A DNA stretch of 64,000 bases from the NCBI GenBank assembly GCA_965601475.1, contig OZ271832.1, positions 4,836,001 to 4,900,000 on the forward strand, in the 5' to 3' direction. Source of the DNA: JAWPMT01 sp965601475 (GTDB lineage Bacteria > Bacteroidota > Bacteroidia > Cytophagales > Cyclobacteriaceae). The notes beneath the pieces are model-generated. The model did not search any database, was not told the origin of the DNA, and saw only the letters and a list, made by a program, of their open reading frames with translations. The position numbers and the translations under genes are program-made. This document shows, piece by piece, positions 40,159-50,383 of this stretch; the stretch's first letter is position 1, and every line of letters begins with the position of its first letter.

Positions 40159-43100
40159 TACCTTCTGGAAAAGCCGAGGACAAGTTTATTGAACAAGTCG
40201 AAGTACAGCGTCAGCGCTAAGATGACGGTCATAAGCCAAATCACCAGCACGTTGAACAGCAAAGTATCCAGGTGTAACCCCAGGATGTGCTTGTTGGAGG
40301 AGTAAAACTGTGCCCGGAAGTCCAGAAGGTGATTGGGGAAGTCGTGATCCATGTATACGGGGTATATCTTTTGAATCAGGTGATTATTGTGTTCCAGGAT
40401 ACGGTGTTCCGTGGTAGTATTTTTGACTAGCGTGGCGATGGCTTCATTTTCATAGGCCGTTCTTAGCGCTATGAAAGCCTCACGGGATTCCGCGTCCTTG
40501 GTGAAGTCATGCATGATCTCTTTCTTCATTCCGTCTGCTTTCTTAAATCGCAGGTTGTAATAGGAGCGAAGTGTTTCAAGGAATTCCATAGTATTGACGA
40601 AAACCTCTTCTGAAAACTTATCATAGTGGAGGTTGGATAGGTCTGGAAATGTTGCCCCTGAAATTGATTGCAATTCTTTGGTGATTTCCATCCGAATGGT
40701 CTGTAGACGGTATTCTACATTACGTCTTTCTTCATCGGTTCGGTTTTCGATGTGATGATGGACGAATTCCAGGTCTGATTGCAACCTGGGAATGAAGTAG
40801 ACGGTCTTGAATTCGGCTTGCGCCATGACCTTATCGTAGGGGTAGAAATTTCGTTCGTACTCATTGCTCTTGAATTGAGACACCATGATCGCCTCATAGG
40901 CCCATCTCGATGCCATGATCTCACCAATGATGGGTACCTGATCTTCAGTGGTGATGACGGGGTTGAGTTTGTCGAAATTGACGACTACACCGCTCAATAT
41001 CAATTGTGGAATGATCATGAGTGGTATGAGGACGTAGACAGTGATGGCGTTCTTGAATGCCGAACTGAGGTTGAGGCCCAGCAAATTGGCAAAGCAGGAA
41101 GTGCTGAAAAGGATGAGCCAAAAGCTCAATGTCAGTCCTTTGATTTCCAGTATCCAGGAACTCACCAGGACGTACGTGAGTGTCTGGAAAGCCGAAAGGG
41201 CAAAAAGGATATAGAACTTGGAGAATAAGTAACTCCATCTGCTAAGGTTGAGAAAAGACTCCCGCTTCAGGAGCTTGCGATCTTTGATGATTTCCTCTGC
41301 ACTTACCGTCAATCCCATGAACAGCGCAACAATGACACTCATGAAGAAGAACACCGGGATATTGAGGTTTTCCTTGAAATGGTAAATGTCCGTATCCTCG
41401 GGCATGTATCTGGTGATGAATGCCAGCAGGGCCGCTAGGAGGGGTGCCTCCAGGAAATTGACGATGAGATATTGTTTGTTGCTCAGTTTGGTCAGAACAT
41501 CCCGGTGCCCGAAAATAAAGAACTGCTTTATGGCTCCGGGGATATCGAGTGACTTGGGAGGAGGAACGGTCGTCTCCGTGGTTTTTGGCACGACAATTTT
41601 TTGGCTGTATTTCTCAAACCACTGCTTGGGAGAGGTTTTCCGTTTCTTGGTGAAAGTACCAAACTCATTGACCACCTTCGCCTCAATGATGTTGAATAGC
41701 AATTCGGGGTTGGCACTCCGACGTTTGTCAACCATACTGGTCAACTCCTTGAAATAGGTGATGGCCTCCACAGGATCTCCATAATAGATTTGATATCCGC
41801 CGACATCGAGCAGGATGAGCTTGTCGAACATTTTGAAGATGTCTTCCGAGGGCTGGTGAATAACCACAAAGACCATTTTGCCCTTGAAGGCCAGTTCTTT
41901 CAGGAGATCCATGATATTCTCTGAATCTCTTGAGGAGAGCCCGCTGGTGGGTTCATCTACAAACAGAACTGATGGCTCCCGGAGTAGCTCAAGTCCAATG
42001 TTCACCCGTTTTCGCTGTCCACCACTTATACTTTTCTCAAGTGAATTGCCCACTTTGAGGTCACGGGTCTCACCAAGGCCTAAGGCTTCGAGGGTCTTTT
42101 CTACCAGAAGGTTCAATTCCTCTTTGCTCTTTTTGTTGAAGCAGAGTTTGGCAGCAAAGTAGAGATTTTCGTAAACAGTCAGCTCTTCCACCAAAAGGTC
42201 ATCCTGCGGCACATAGCCGATGACGCCTTCAATTTGTTTTTTGTTGGCATGGACGTCTATCCCATTGATTCTCACAGAACCCTTTGTGGGATTAATGTTG
42301 CCATTGAGCACATTGAGGAGCGTTGATTTTCCAGCACCACTACCTCCCATCAAGCCAATGAGCTTGCCATTTTCCTCGGAGACATCTATGTCACGAAGTC
42401 CTACTTTACCATTTTTGAATTTGTAGTGAATATCTGTCGCTACGAAGGTTAAGGGGTTGTCGTCTTTTGATATCCTAAACTCACTCGCCACGTCGCTTTG
42501 AAAGACGGGCTCGTTGCCCGTGCTCTTAAATACGCTTCCTGGGGAGAAGATATATACATGGTTCGTTCGCATAGCGACGCCATTGAGCAGCACTTCATCC
42601 TCACCAATAAATTTTGTGAAGTATGTTTCAACCTGCGGTATTCGAAGGACGCTGACGAAACCTTCCAGGTTGTTGACTTTGATGCTCTTACACTTTTCTG
42701 GAAGGTGATTCTTGCCGTCATCGATGATCAACAAGTTTGATGAATTGATCTTAGTGGGTTCCTTGATGGTGACAAAGGCCCTTATTAAATCGATTCTCTT
42801 CTTCTCAATGTTGAGTTTCTCGGAAATGTAATATACAAGTTCATTTTCCCTTACTGATATATGACCGTCAGCGGCAATCAGTTCTATGAGATCCAGCACA
42901 ATGAGTATTTTCTGCTGTAAGGGTTGATCTCTATTAATCTCGAAACAGACTTCATCAATCCTGCGGTACTCTTCCGCCTGGGTGCCAGGGCTGACCTCTA
43001 CCAGTTCCTTGAAGAGCTTGAGGTATTTTCTGGCATCGTCAAAGGACAAACTTTCAGCTAAGAACTCCTCAATGGCGGAAATCTCGTCCTTTGTGAGGTC

Positions 43101-43160
43101 ATCCTCCTTGGCGACAATCGCTAAGAGTTGGATGATGGCTTTTAGAATCTGTTCACTCAT
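40158..43160 (-). CDS. ABCG-like ABC-2 transporter (fused ATPase/permease) with N-terminal TerB-like domain
   Basis: Single-chain half-transporter of 1000 residues. Residues 1-135 resemble a TerB/DjlA helical domain with two acidic motifs (E-D-D-L-T-K-D-E at 19-26 and A-A-D-G-H-I-S-V-R-E-N-E at 96-107). Residues 140-230 form a beta-rich region that may be FHA-like. The ATPase follows: Walker A G-G-S-G-A-G-K-S (272-279), Q-loop Y-V-P-Q-D-D, signature S-I-S-G-G-Q-R-K-R, Walker B L-F-V-D-E-P-T-S-G-L. An ABCG-type membrane domain with about six helices (565 onward) carries a large extracytoplasmic loop of some 190 residues before the last helix. The substrate is unknown. The following ydcF gene is coupled by overlap. 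Confidence 0.9.
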   Translation of the reverse strand: MSEQILKAIIQLLAIVAKEDDLTKDEISAIEEFLAESLSFDDARKYLKLFKELVEVSPGTQAEEYRRIDEVCFEINRDQPLQQKILIVLDLIELIAADGHISVRENELVYYISEKLNIEKKRIDLIRAFVTIKEPTKINSSNLLIIDDGKNHLPEKCKSIKVNNLEGFVSVLRIPQVETYFTKFIGEDEVLLNGVAMRTNHVYIFSPGSVFKSTGNEPVFQSDVASEFRISKDDNPLTFVATDIHYKFKNGKVGLRDIDVSEENGKLIGLMGGSGAGKSTLLNVLNGNINPTKGSVRINGIDVHANKKQIEGVIGYVPQDDLLVEELTVYENLYFAAKLCFNKKSKEELNLLVEKTLEALGLGETRDLKVGNSLEKSISGGQRKRVNIGLELLREPSVLFVDEPTSGLSSRDSENIMDLLKELAFKGKMVFVVIHQPSEDIFKMFDKLILLDVGGYQIYYGDPVEAITYFKELTSMVDKRRSANPELLFNIIEAKVVNEFGTFTKKRKTSPKQWFEKYSQKIVVPKTTETTVPPPKSLDIPGAIKQFFIFGHRDVLTKLSNKQYLIVNFLEAPLLAALLAFITRYMPEDTDIYHFKENLNIPVFFFMSVIVALFMGLTVSAEEIIKDRKLLKRESFLNLSRWSYLFSKFYILFALSAFQTLTYVLVSSWILEIKGLTLSFWLILFSTSCFANLLGLNLSSAFKNAITVYVLIPLMIIPQLILSGVVVNFDKLNPVITTEDQVPIIGEIMASRWAYEAIMVSQFKSNEYERNFYPYDKVMAQAEFKTVYFIPRLQSDLEFVHHHIENRTDEERRNVEYRLQTIRMEITKELQSISGATFPDLSNLHYDKFSEEVFVNTMEFLETLRSYYNLRFKKADGMKKEIMHDFTKDAESREAFIALRTAYENEAIATLVKNTTTEHRILEHNNHLIQKIYPVYMDHDFPNHLLDFRAQFYSSNKHILGLHLDTLLFNVLVIWLMTVILALTLYFDLFNKLVLGFSRR

Positions 43161-43202
43161 GTTGAGGAATCTATTAGGTTAGGTGAGGAAAGCGCTAAAT
43201 AT

Positions 43203-43234
43203 AAAAAAAGCATTGAAATCGACTTCCAATGCTT
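43203..43234 (-). terminator. Intrinsic terminator of the lipoprotein gene at 43259
   Basis: Stem AAGCATTG (43208-43215) with CAATGCTT (43227-43234), extendable by a wobble and A-T pairs. On the minus strand it is followed by seven T (complement of 43203-43209). It separates the lipoprotein gene from the ABC gene. Confidence 0.88.
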
Positions 43235-43258
43235 CACGTACCTTTCAGGGATTATAGA

Positions 43259-44155
43259 TCAACTTACTATATCTCTTCTAATCCGCTTTACCTCGGTGGT
43301 AATATCGATCATCATATCCGGGGGTATGACATAGTCCTGATCATCTCCCATGGCTTCACGAATTACGTTCATATCGCTTTCATAGAGTACTCTCAGGATT
43401 TCCAGTTCGGAGATCATTCTCAGGATGGCCTCGTCGCTGGGGATATCCTTCATGAGTCCGATCACGTCTCTCAGCGGTTTTTCTTGTTCCAGTACCAGAT
43501 TTACCAGGGGCTGGAGTTTTTCGTTTCGCTGCTGAGCAGACATCCCTGCACCTTCGTAGTCTTCAATGATTCGGATGATGAGGTAAAGGCCTTCCACGAA
43601 GCTTCCGCTCAAAACCAATGCAGCCATTGCCAATCTGTCACTGCTTTCCAGCCTTTCTTCAGCAAGTAGCATTGTACGGTTGAGAAGGCCAGCCAGGGAG
43701 TCCGGGTTGTCCAGGCTTTTCTCATATTCTTCCATCATGCCCATGTCGAAAGCTGTGGATACGCCAACTGTTTCAGCAAGCTTTTGCAGGGCACCAAGGT
43801 GTGACATTGATTCTTCAACCTGCTGATAGGCAATTTGATAGCCAACATCAGTGGCATAGATGCCAAGATTGAGGGCTGCTTTATCTTCGTTCGTTTGATA
43901 CTCCTCTATTCTGTCAATGCTGTTGGGTAGGTCGGGATCATACTCTGTTCCCAGTTTCTTCAGGGTGTTGGGAACAATGGAGGGTGGAGGTAGATCATTG
44001 ATGACCTGGCTCATGTCTGTGATGATTTTTTGCTCTGCCTCGCTAAAAGTGACATCACCTGCCACGTCTTCCTCTTGTTTAGTGCCACCCCCACAAGCGC
44101 TCAGAACAAAAACCAGAATCACCAGGTAAAGCGGTCGAAGGTTGTTGTTATGCAT
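43259..44155 (-). CDS. Lipoprotein of unknown function
   Basis: Lipoprotein of 298 residues from ATG 44153-44155. The frame is open to 44290, but the signal sequence begins here (M-H-N-N-N-L-R-P-L-Y-L-V-I-L), with lipobox L-S-A-C and lipidated Cys21 followed by Gly-Gly-Gly. The mature part is almost entirely helical and acidic, with repeated N-L-G-I-Y-A-T-D-V-G-Y-Q style amphipathic helices. I recognise no domain. Flanked by its own terminator and divergent from a small conserved-looking protein gene. Confidence 0.8.
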   Translation of the reverse strand: MHNNNLRPLYLVILVFVLSACGGGTKQEEDVAGDVTFSEAEQKIITDMSQVINDLPPPSIVPNTLKKLGTEYDPDLPNSIDRIEEYQTNEDKAALNLGIYATDVGYQIAYQQVEESMSHLGALQKLAETVGVSTAFDMGMMEEYEKSLDNPDSLAGLLNRTMLLAEERLESSDRLAMAALVLSGSFVEGLYLIIRIIEDYEGAGMSAQQRNEKLQPLVNLVLEQEKPLRDVIGLMKDIPSDEAILRMISELEILRVLYESDMNVIREAMGDDQDYVIPPDMMIDITTEVKRIRRDIVS

Positions 44156-44252
44156 GGTATAGGTTTTAGATTGAATCCTGCACTGAGGATTCGTTGGATT
44201 TAATTTATATGTAAATATCACTGTTATTTGCCTAAGAATCAAAAAAAGCAGC

Positions 44253-44453
44253 ATGAAGGGCCTGGCGTTTAGCAGTTTGAGAACGGGCAAGAAGTATCAG
44301 CTCACAAATTTTGGGGAAGTGTCTCAATTCACTGTACAGAAAATTATCGAAAAGGACTTTTACCTCAAAGATTTAAACACACTGGAACAATACCTGATGA
44401 GCGACCTCATCAGGTATGGCCGTGGGAGAGATTTTGAAATTCTGGAGATCTAA
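44253..44453 (+). CDS. Small cytosolic protein of 66 residues, unknown function
   Basis: Short protein without signal or membrane helix: M-K-G-L-A-F-S-S-L-R-T-G-K-K-Y-Q-L-T-N, then F-T-V-Q-K-I-I-E-K-D-F-Y-L-K-D and Y-G-R-G-R-D-F-E-I-L-E. The beta-type pattern and good codon composition suggest a real small SH3-like or OB-like domain. Its stop overlaps the convergent gltD stop by 4 nt. No family recognised. Confidence 0.65.
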   Translation: MKGLAFSSLRTGKKYQLTNFGEVSQFTVQKIIEKDFYLKDLNTLEQYLMSDLIRYGRGRDFEILEI

Positions 44454-45889
44454 AGGCTGTATTCTGAGTAATTCTTAGACGGTAATGCCGTGGTTGCATT
44501 GACATATTTCGCTATAGCCCTGGCTGCCTCTCTGCCCTCGGAGATGGCCCAAACCACCAAAGATTGGCCTCTTCTCATGTCTCCGGCTGCAAACACGCCC
44601 TTAACGTTGGTTTGGTAGCTGTTGGTCTTAACATTGCCTCGACCATCCAACTCCACACCCAATTGGCTGAGAATCCCTTCTTTTTCAGGGTGTACAAAAC
44701 CCATAGCCAGCAACACAAGGTCACAGGGATGTAGCTCTTCTGTACCGGGTACTTGCATTGGCTTGCCATCTTGCCACGCTATTTTGACTGTTGTCAAGCC
44801 CTTGATTGTCCCTTCTTCTCCGACAAATGACTTGGTCATGATGGACCATTCACGGTCAACGCCTTCTTCGTGCGAAGAAGAGGTACGTAGAATCATAGGC
44901 CATTCAGGCCAGGGGTTATTGACTGACCTGCCCACAGGAGGTTTGTCAAGGATCTCAAACTGAGTGACAGATTTGGCTCCATGTCTATTGGATGTACCAA
45001 TGCAATCTGATCCGGTATCTCCGCCTCCAATGACGATGACATGCTTATCTCCAGCCAAGATCTCCTGATCTTTAAACTCCAACTGAGATACCCGTCTGTT
45101 TTGTTGAGTGAGGAAGTCCATCGCGTAGTGAATCCCCTTCAGATCTCTGCCTTCAATGGGCAGGTTTCGCGGGACGGTAGAGCCTCCACTCAGCAAGACA
45201 GCATCGAACTGCTCGAGGTCCTTCTTCGTGATGTCTGTGCCTACTTCGGTGTTTAATTGGAAGACAACACCCTCTTTTTCCATGATTTCAATCCTTCTTT
45301 CAACCACGGACTTCTCCAGCTTGAAATCCGGAATACCAAAGCGCAGGAGTCCTCCGGGTTTTTCATCTCTTTCGAAGATGGTGACACTGTAACCGTCTTT
45401 GTTCAATTGGTCAGCAGCCGCAAGTCCGGCAGGTCCGGAGCCAATAATCGCTACTGTATGCCCGTTCCTTGAGGTCGGCGGATTGGGATTGATCAGCCCG
45501 AGCTCAAAGCCTTTTTCGATGATGGATTTTTCGATGTGCTCTATCGCTACGGGTGGTTTGTTGATACCCAAGACACAGGAGCCCTCACACGGTGCAGGGC
45601 AAATACGTCCTGTGAATTCCGGGAAATTGTTAGTTGACAATAAAATTTCCAGGGCTCTTTCCCATTCTTCGTGGTATACCGCATCATTGAAGTCGGGAAT
45701 GTAGTTGCCGAGTGGACAACCGCTGTGACAAAAGGGAACACCACAGTCCATGCAGCGACTGGCCTGTTTGATGGTCAGCTCGTCGCTGTATGGTTTGTAC
45801 AGTTCATTGTAGTCATTGATTCGAGATTTGGGATCTCTGGTTTGAGGCAATTGCCGGCCTTCTTTGATAAATCCGTCTACACTTCCCAT
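44450..45889 (-). CDS. gltD: Glutamate synthase small subunit
   Basis: NAD(P)H-oxidising flavoprotein subunit of glutamate synthase, 479 residues. It feeds electrons through 4Fe-4S clusters to the large subunit. N-terminal cluster Cys in C-M-D-C-G-V-P-F-C-H-S-G-C-P and C-P-A-P-C-E-G-S-C, the first FAD-binding G-S-G-P-A-G-L-A-A-A, the NAD(P)H-binding G-G-G-D-T-G-S-D-C and a late A-A-G-D-M-R-R-G-Q-S-L-V. Three nucleotides separate it from gltB upstream, so they form one operon. The beta-subunit type matches the length of about 480 residues. Confidence 0.97.
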   Translation of the reverse strand: MGSVDGFIKEGRQLPQTRDPKSRINDYNELYKPYSDELTIKQASRCMDCGVPFCHSGCPLGNYIPDFNDAVYHEEWERALEILLSTNNFPEFTGRICPAPCEGSCVLGINKPPVAIEHIEKSIIEKGFELGLINPNPPTSRNGHTVAIIGSGPAGLAAADQLNKDGYSVTIFERDEKPGGLLRFGIPDFKLEKSVVERRIEIMEKEGVVFQLNTEVGTDITKKDLEQFDAVLLSGGSTVPRNLPIEGRDLKGIHYAMDFLTQQNRRVSQLEFKDQEILAGDKHVIVIGGGDTGSDCIGTSNRHGAKSVTQFEILDKPPVGRSVNNPWPEWPMILRTSSSHEEGVDREWSIMTKSFVGEEGTIKGLTTVKIAWQDGKPMQVPGTEELHPCDLVLLAMGFVHPEKEGILSQLGVELDGRGNVKTNSYQTNVKGVFAAGDMRRGQSLVVWAISEGREAARAIAKYVNATTALPSKNYSEYSL

Positions 45890-45892
45890 TTC

Positions 45893-48800
45893 TTAAGCGA
45901 CTTTATCTTGTTGATTTCTGGATTCCAGTACCCTTTTTAGGTCATTGGGCATCACTTTCTTGAACATACCCTTATATCCTGCCCAGTTCTCCATGATACG
46001 TTTGGCCTGGGGGCTGGAAGTCAATTCCAAATGATTTGTGATTTTGGTGACTAGGAGGTCTAGGTCCTCCTCCGATGGTTTTTCCAAGGAGATCATTTCT
46101 GCGTTAATCCGGCCATGGAAAGATTCGTCTTCATCGAGGACGTACGCGATACCACCACTCATCCCAGCACCAAAATTGTTGCCGACCTTACCCAGTACAA
46201 TGGTGAGTCCACCGGTCATATACTCACAACCATGATCTCCGATTCCTTCGACAACTGCTTCGGCACCGGAGTTCCTGACGCAAAACCTTTCTCCGGCTTG
46301 GCCATTGATGTATACTTCACCTGAGGTGGCTCCATAGAGAGATACATTGCCAATAATGATATTCTCTTCAGGGACAAAATTGGCATCGGGGCTTGGCTTG
46401 ATCACCAATCTGCCTCCGGAGAGGCCCTTGCCCACATAGTCATTCGCTTCACCGATTAAGTCGAAATGAAGACGCTTCGACAAGAAGGCTCCAAAACTTT
46501 GACCTGCTGATCCCTGAAATTTCACACTTATGTTGTCTCCAATCATCTTGTTTTTCGTCAGGAAGTGAGACAGTAAGGCCCCGGTTGTGCGGTCGGTGTT
46601 TTTGATGGTATACTCCAACTGCACAGGTCTATCCGCTTTCTTGAGATCTCTGATTATCCTTTGATCCAGTACTTTCTCCAAACCGTGGTTTTGTGCAATC
46701 TGCTGGTAAGTACCTACGTGACTCGGTGCAGATTCGGAAAATAGGATCGGTGTGAGGTCGAGTCTGTTGATTTTCCAATGGTCAATGTCCGGACGAAGTC
46801 GAAGCACATGCGTTTGACCCACCATTTCATTGATCGTGCGAAATCCCAGCTTAGCCATTATTTCTCTGAGCTCACGAACAAGCAGTTGAAAGAAATTCAC
46901 TACGTGGTCCGGATCACCTGTGAAGAGTTTTCTGAGCTCCTCTTTTTGCGTGGCGATGCCTACAGGACAGGTGTTGAGGTGACATTTTCGCATCATGATG
47001 CATCCTTCTACTACTAAGGCTGCAGTACTAATTCCCCATTCCTCGGCACCCAACAGGGTGGCTATTGCGAGGTCTCGAGCAGTCATGATTTTTCCATCGG
47101 TTTGCAATACCACTCTGCTGCGAAGGTTGTTCTTGACGAGGGTTTGATGAGCTTCGGCCAGGCCGATTTCCCAAGGTAGGCCTGCGTGGCGAATTGAACT
47201 CAGCGGACTTGCTCCTGTACCACCATCAGCGCCTGATATGAGAATGACGTCTGATTTTGCTTTGGCTACACCAGCCGCAATGGTACCTACACCAGCCTCT
47301 GACACGAGCTTTACATTGACCCTGGCTTCAGGATTACTGTTTTTGAGATCGTAAATCAACTGCTTAAGATCCTCAATAGAATAGATGTCGTGATGTGGTG
47401 GAGGTGATATAAGGCCGACACCTGGAGTGCTATGACGAACCCTTGCGATCCACTCATCTACTTTATGCCCAGGTAGTTGTCCACCCTCACCTGGTTTTGC
47501 ACCCTGAGCAATTTTGATTTGTAATTCATCAGCACTGGAAAGGTATTCAATGGTGACACCGAATCGTCCCGAAGCAACCTGCTTGATGGCGCTTCGTTCC
47601 CAGTCTCCATTGGGCTTGCGCTCATACCGTGCTTCATCTTCGCCACCCTCGCCGCTGTTACTTTTCGCGCCGATTCGGTTCATCGCAATTGCCAGTGTAC
47701 TGTGCGCTTCGTGGGAGATTGATCCAAAAGACATGGCACCCGTGGCAAACCGCTTGAGGATTTCTTCCGCAGGCTCTACTTCATCCAAAGGAACCGACCT
47801 TCGGCGCTTGAACTCGAATAGGTCGCGAATATTGATGATATCCTCTTTGGGTTCGTCAATCAAGGCGCTGTATTCCTTGAAGAGTTGAAGGTCGTTGGAC
47901 TTCGTACTCTTCTGAAGCAAATGGATTGTTTTGGGATTGAGTAGATGCTTTTCGCCTTTCCGTTTCCATTGGTAGACGCCGCCTGTTTCAAGCAGATTGC
48001 CTTCGGCGACGTAAGCCAGTCTGTGTTTTACCAATACCTCCTTCTCCAAATCACTAAAATCCAGACCGTCAAGTCTGCTGATCGTGCCTTTAAAGCACTT
48101 GGCAATCACCTCTTCTCCCAGACCCAGGCATTCGAATATTTGCGCTGCCTGATAGGATTGGAGGGTGCTTATGCCCATTTTTGACAGGATTTTCAGCAGC
48201 CCTTTACCAACGCCCTTAATGTAATTCTCGAAGTAATACTCCACGGGTTTCGCCGCGTCGAGTTGTTTTTTGTCGTATGCATCGCGGATGCAGTCATAGA
48301 CCAGATATGGGTAGATAGCACTTCCGCCATAGCCGATGATGGTGGCAAAGTGATGGGTTTCCCAGGTGTCGCTACACTCCCCGATCAAACCGGCTTTGGT
48401 ACGAAGTTTCTGATCTACCAAATGGTGATGGATTGCTCCAATGGCCAATAGCCCCGGGATTGGTGCGCGATGTGCGGATTCTTTTCTGTTGGAAATGATA
48501 AGCACTGAGATACCTTCTTCTATCGCCAGCACCGACTCGCTACATATTCTATCGATAGCTTCGCTCAAAGTTTCTCCATGCTTCGCGTCGAAGGTGGCGT
48601 CTATGGTGCGATAGTTGAAACCCTCTTTTTCCAGTGCTTTGATGCGGTAGAAGTCTTCCCTGGACAGCACAGGCTGTGAGATATGCACCTGTCGGGTATG
48701 GTCGGGGGATTCACTCAGGATATTTTTCGATTCTCCGATCCTTGTGAATAGTGACATCACTAACCGCTCCCGAATCGGATCGATGGGTGGATTGCTGACC

Positions 48801-50383
48801 TGCGCAAAATACTGTTTGAAATACGAAGCCACATGTTGGCTTTGTTTGGACAATACAGCCAATGGGATATCTGCACCCATGGAGCCCAGTGGTTCCGTGG
48901 CCGTGTTGGCAAATGGAAGTATGATGTGTTTGATATCCTCTTCGGTAATGCCGTTGGAGATCTGACGTGTTCGCAACCTACTGGATTCGATCACTTTCGG
49001 TTCCAGGTCAGGAATTGGCATGAGCCGCAGTTTGATGCGATGCTCTTTGATCCAGTCGATGTAAGGCTTTTGTTCGTAGGTCTCCTTCTTTATTTCATTG
49101 TCGGCCAGGACTTCCTGCCTTTCAAGGTCGGCTAAGATCATTTTTCCCGGTTGCAGACGGCCTTTTCTTACAATATGCTCTTCTTTGACCGGAATGACTC
49201 CAGCTTCAGAGGCCATAATCAGCCGCTTGTCGGTGGTGACACAAAAGCGAACCGGGCGAAGGCCGTTTCGATCCAGCGTTGCACCTATTTGTGAGCCGTT
49301 AGTGAAGAACAGCGCAGCAGGCCCATCCCAGGGTTCCATCAATCCTGAGTGGTACTTGTAAAAGGCTTTACGCATGGGGTCCATACGCTTGTTGTCCTGC
49401 CAGACCTCTGGTACCAGCATCATCATAACATGGGGAAGCGACCTTCCCGAGAGCGTTAGCAATTCCACCAAAGCGTTGAGGTTGGCTGAGTCGGAATTCC
49501 TAGGATTCGTAATAGGGGTCAACCAGTACAACTCCTCCGGAGTGAAGTATGGAGAGCTCATCAAAGCCTCCTTGGATTGCATCTTCGTGACGTTTCCCCG
49601 GATTGTATTTATTTCTCCGTTGTGAGCAATGTAAGAAAACGGCTGAGCAAGTCTCCAGTTAGGGAACGTGTTGGTAGAGAACCGGGAGTGTACGATGGCC
49701 AAGGCCGATTTCAATTCCGGATTTACCAGGTCATGGTAGTATTTTTCAAGTTGGTTGGTTTTCAGCTGGCCTTTGTAAATGATTTTGCGGGAGGACAGGC
49801 TAGACAAATAAAACTCATCATTCTCTCCAATGACCTGCTCTTTCACCTCATGCTTAATCAACTGATTCAAGACAAAAAGCTTGCGTTCCAATTCATCGGA
49901 ACTCAGGGTATGGTCTCGATGCTGCACAAAGACCTGCTCTGAAAACGGTTCCACGGACTTCGACTCATGCCCGGGGATGGATCCGTCTACGGGTACTGTA
50001 CGATAACCTATCAGTTGGAAGCCCATTTTTCTAATGGCCCCGTTCATCGCTTTTCTGCAAGCATCCCTTGTAGGATAGTGCTGGGGATAGAAAATCATCC
50101 CTACACCATACTCACCCTCATCGGGCAGATTCAGGCCCAGCTCCCTCAGCTCCTGCTTGAAAAAGGAGTGGGGTATTTGAAATAAGATGCCTGCGCCATC
50201 TCCGGTATCCGGATCAGACCCGGTGGCTCCCCGGTGCTCCATATTCTTGAGCATGAGCAACGCATCCTTGATGGCTTTGTGGGATTTCCTTCCATTGATA
50301 TTGACCACGCACCCTACCCCACATGCATCTCTTTCAAAAGTGGGATCATACAATCCCTGCTTACTTTTAAGACCACTTTCCAT
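45893..50383 (-). CDS. gltB: Glutamate synthase large subunit
   Basis: Converts glutamine and 2-oxoglutarate to two glutamates in ammonia assimilation; 1496 residues, standard for the bacterial alpha subunit. The N-terminal glutaminase has nucleophile Cys21 in D-A-C-G-V-G, so about 20 residues are removed as a propeptide. A central domain follows, then the FMN-binding synthase domain with P-G-E-G-G-Q-L-P-G-H-K and G-A-D-G-G-T-G-A-S-P. The 3Fe-4S site is C-I-M-M-R-K-C-H-L-N-T-C-P-V-G. The C-terminal Gly-rich beta-helix (G-X-X-G-X-X-X-G repeats) starts about 1240. Cotranscribed with gltD. The 219-nt gap upstream holds the divergent promoters with ttcA. Confidence 0.97.
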   Translation of the reverse strand: MESGLKSKQGLYDPTFERDACGVGCVVNINGRKSHKAIKDALLMLKNMEHRGATGSDPDTGDGAGILFQIPHSFFKQELRELGLNLPDEGEYGVGMIFYPQHYPTRDACRKAMNGAIRKMGFQLIGYRTVPVDGSIPGHESKSVEPFSEQVFVQHRDHTLSSDELERKLFVLNQLIKHEVKEQVIGENDEFYLSSLSSRKIIYKGQLKTNQLEKYYHDLVNPELKSALAIVHSRFSTNTFPNWRLAQPFSYIAHNGEINTIRGNVTKMQSKEALMSSPYFTPEELYWLTPITNPRNSDSANLNALVELLTLSGRSLPHVMMMLVPEVWQDNKRMDPMRKAFYKYHSGLMEPWDGPAALFFTNGSQIGATLDRNGLRPVRFCVTTDKRLIMASEAGVIPVKEEHIVRKGRLQPGKMILADLERQEVLADNEIKKETYEQKPYIDWIKEHRIKLRLMPIPDLEPKVIESSRLRTRQISNGITEEDIKHIILPFANTATEPLGSMGADIPLAVLSKQSQHVASYFKQYFAQVSNPPIDPIRERLVMSLFTRIGESKNILSESPDHTRQVHISQPVLSREDFYRIKALEKEGFNYRTIDATFDAKHGETLSEAIDRICSESVLAIEEGISVLIISNRKESAHRAPIPGLLAIGAIHHHLVDQKLRTKAGLIGECSDTWETHHFATIIGYGGSAIYPYLVYDCIRDAYDKKQLDAAKPVEYYFENYIKGVGKGLLKILSKMGISTLQSYQAAQIFECLGLGEEVIAKCFKGTISRLDGLDFSDLEKEVLVKHRLAYVAEGNLLETGGVYQWKRKGEKHLLNPKTIHLLQKSTKSNDLQLFKEYSALIDEPKEDIINIRDLFEFKRRRSVPLDEVEPAEEILKRFATGAMSFGSISHEAHSTLAIAMNRIGAKSNSGEGGEDEARYERKPNGDWERSAIKQVASGRFGVTIEYLSSADELQIKIAQGAKPGEGGQLPGHKVDEWIARVRHSTPGVGLISPPPHHDIYSIEDLKQLIYDLKNSNPEARVNVKLVSEAGVGTIAAGVAKAKSDVILISGADGGTGASPLSSIRHAGLPWEIGLAEAHQTLVKNNLRSRVVLQTDGKIMTARDLAIATLLGAEEWGISTAALVVEGCIMMRKCHLNTCPVGIATQKEELRKLFTGDPDHVVNFFQLLVRELREIMAKLGFRTINEMVGQTHVLRLRPDIDHWKINRLDLTPILFSESAPSHVGTYQQIAQNHGLEKVLDQRIIRDLKKADRPVQLEYTIKNTDRTTGALLSHFLTKNKMIGDNISVKFQGSAGQSFGAFLSKRLHFDLIGEANDYVGKGLSGGRLVIKPSPDANFVPEENIIIGNVSLYGATSGEVYINGQAGERFCVRNSGAEAVVEGIGDHGCEYMTGGLTIVLGKVGNNFGAGMSGGIAYVLDEDESFHGRINAEMISLEKPSEEDLDLLVTKITNHLELTSSPQAKRIMENWAGYKGMFKKVMPNDLKRVLESRNQQDKVA

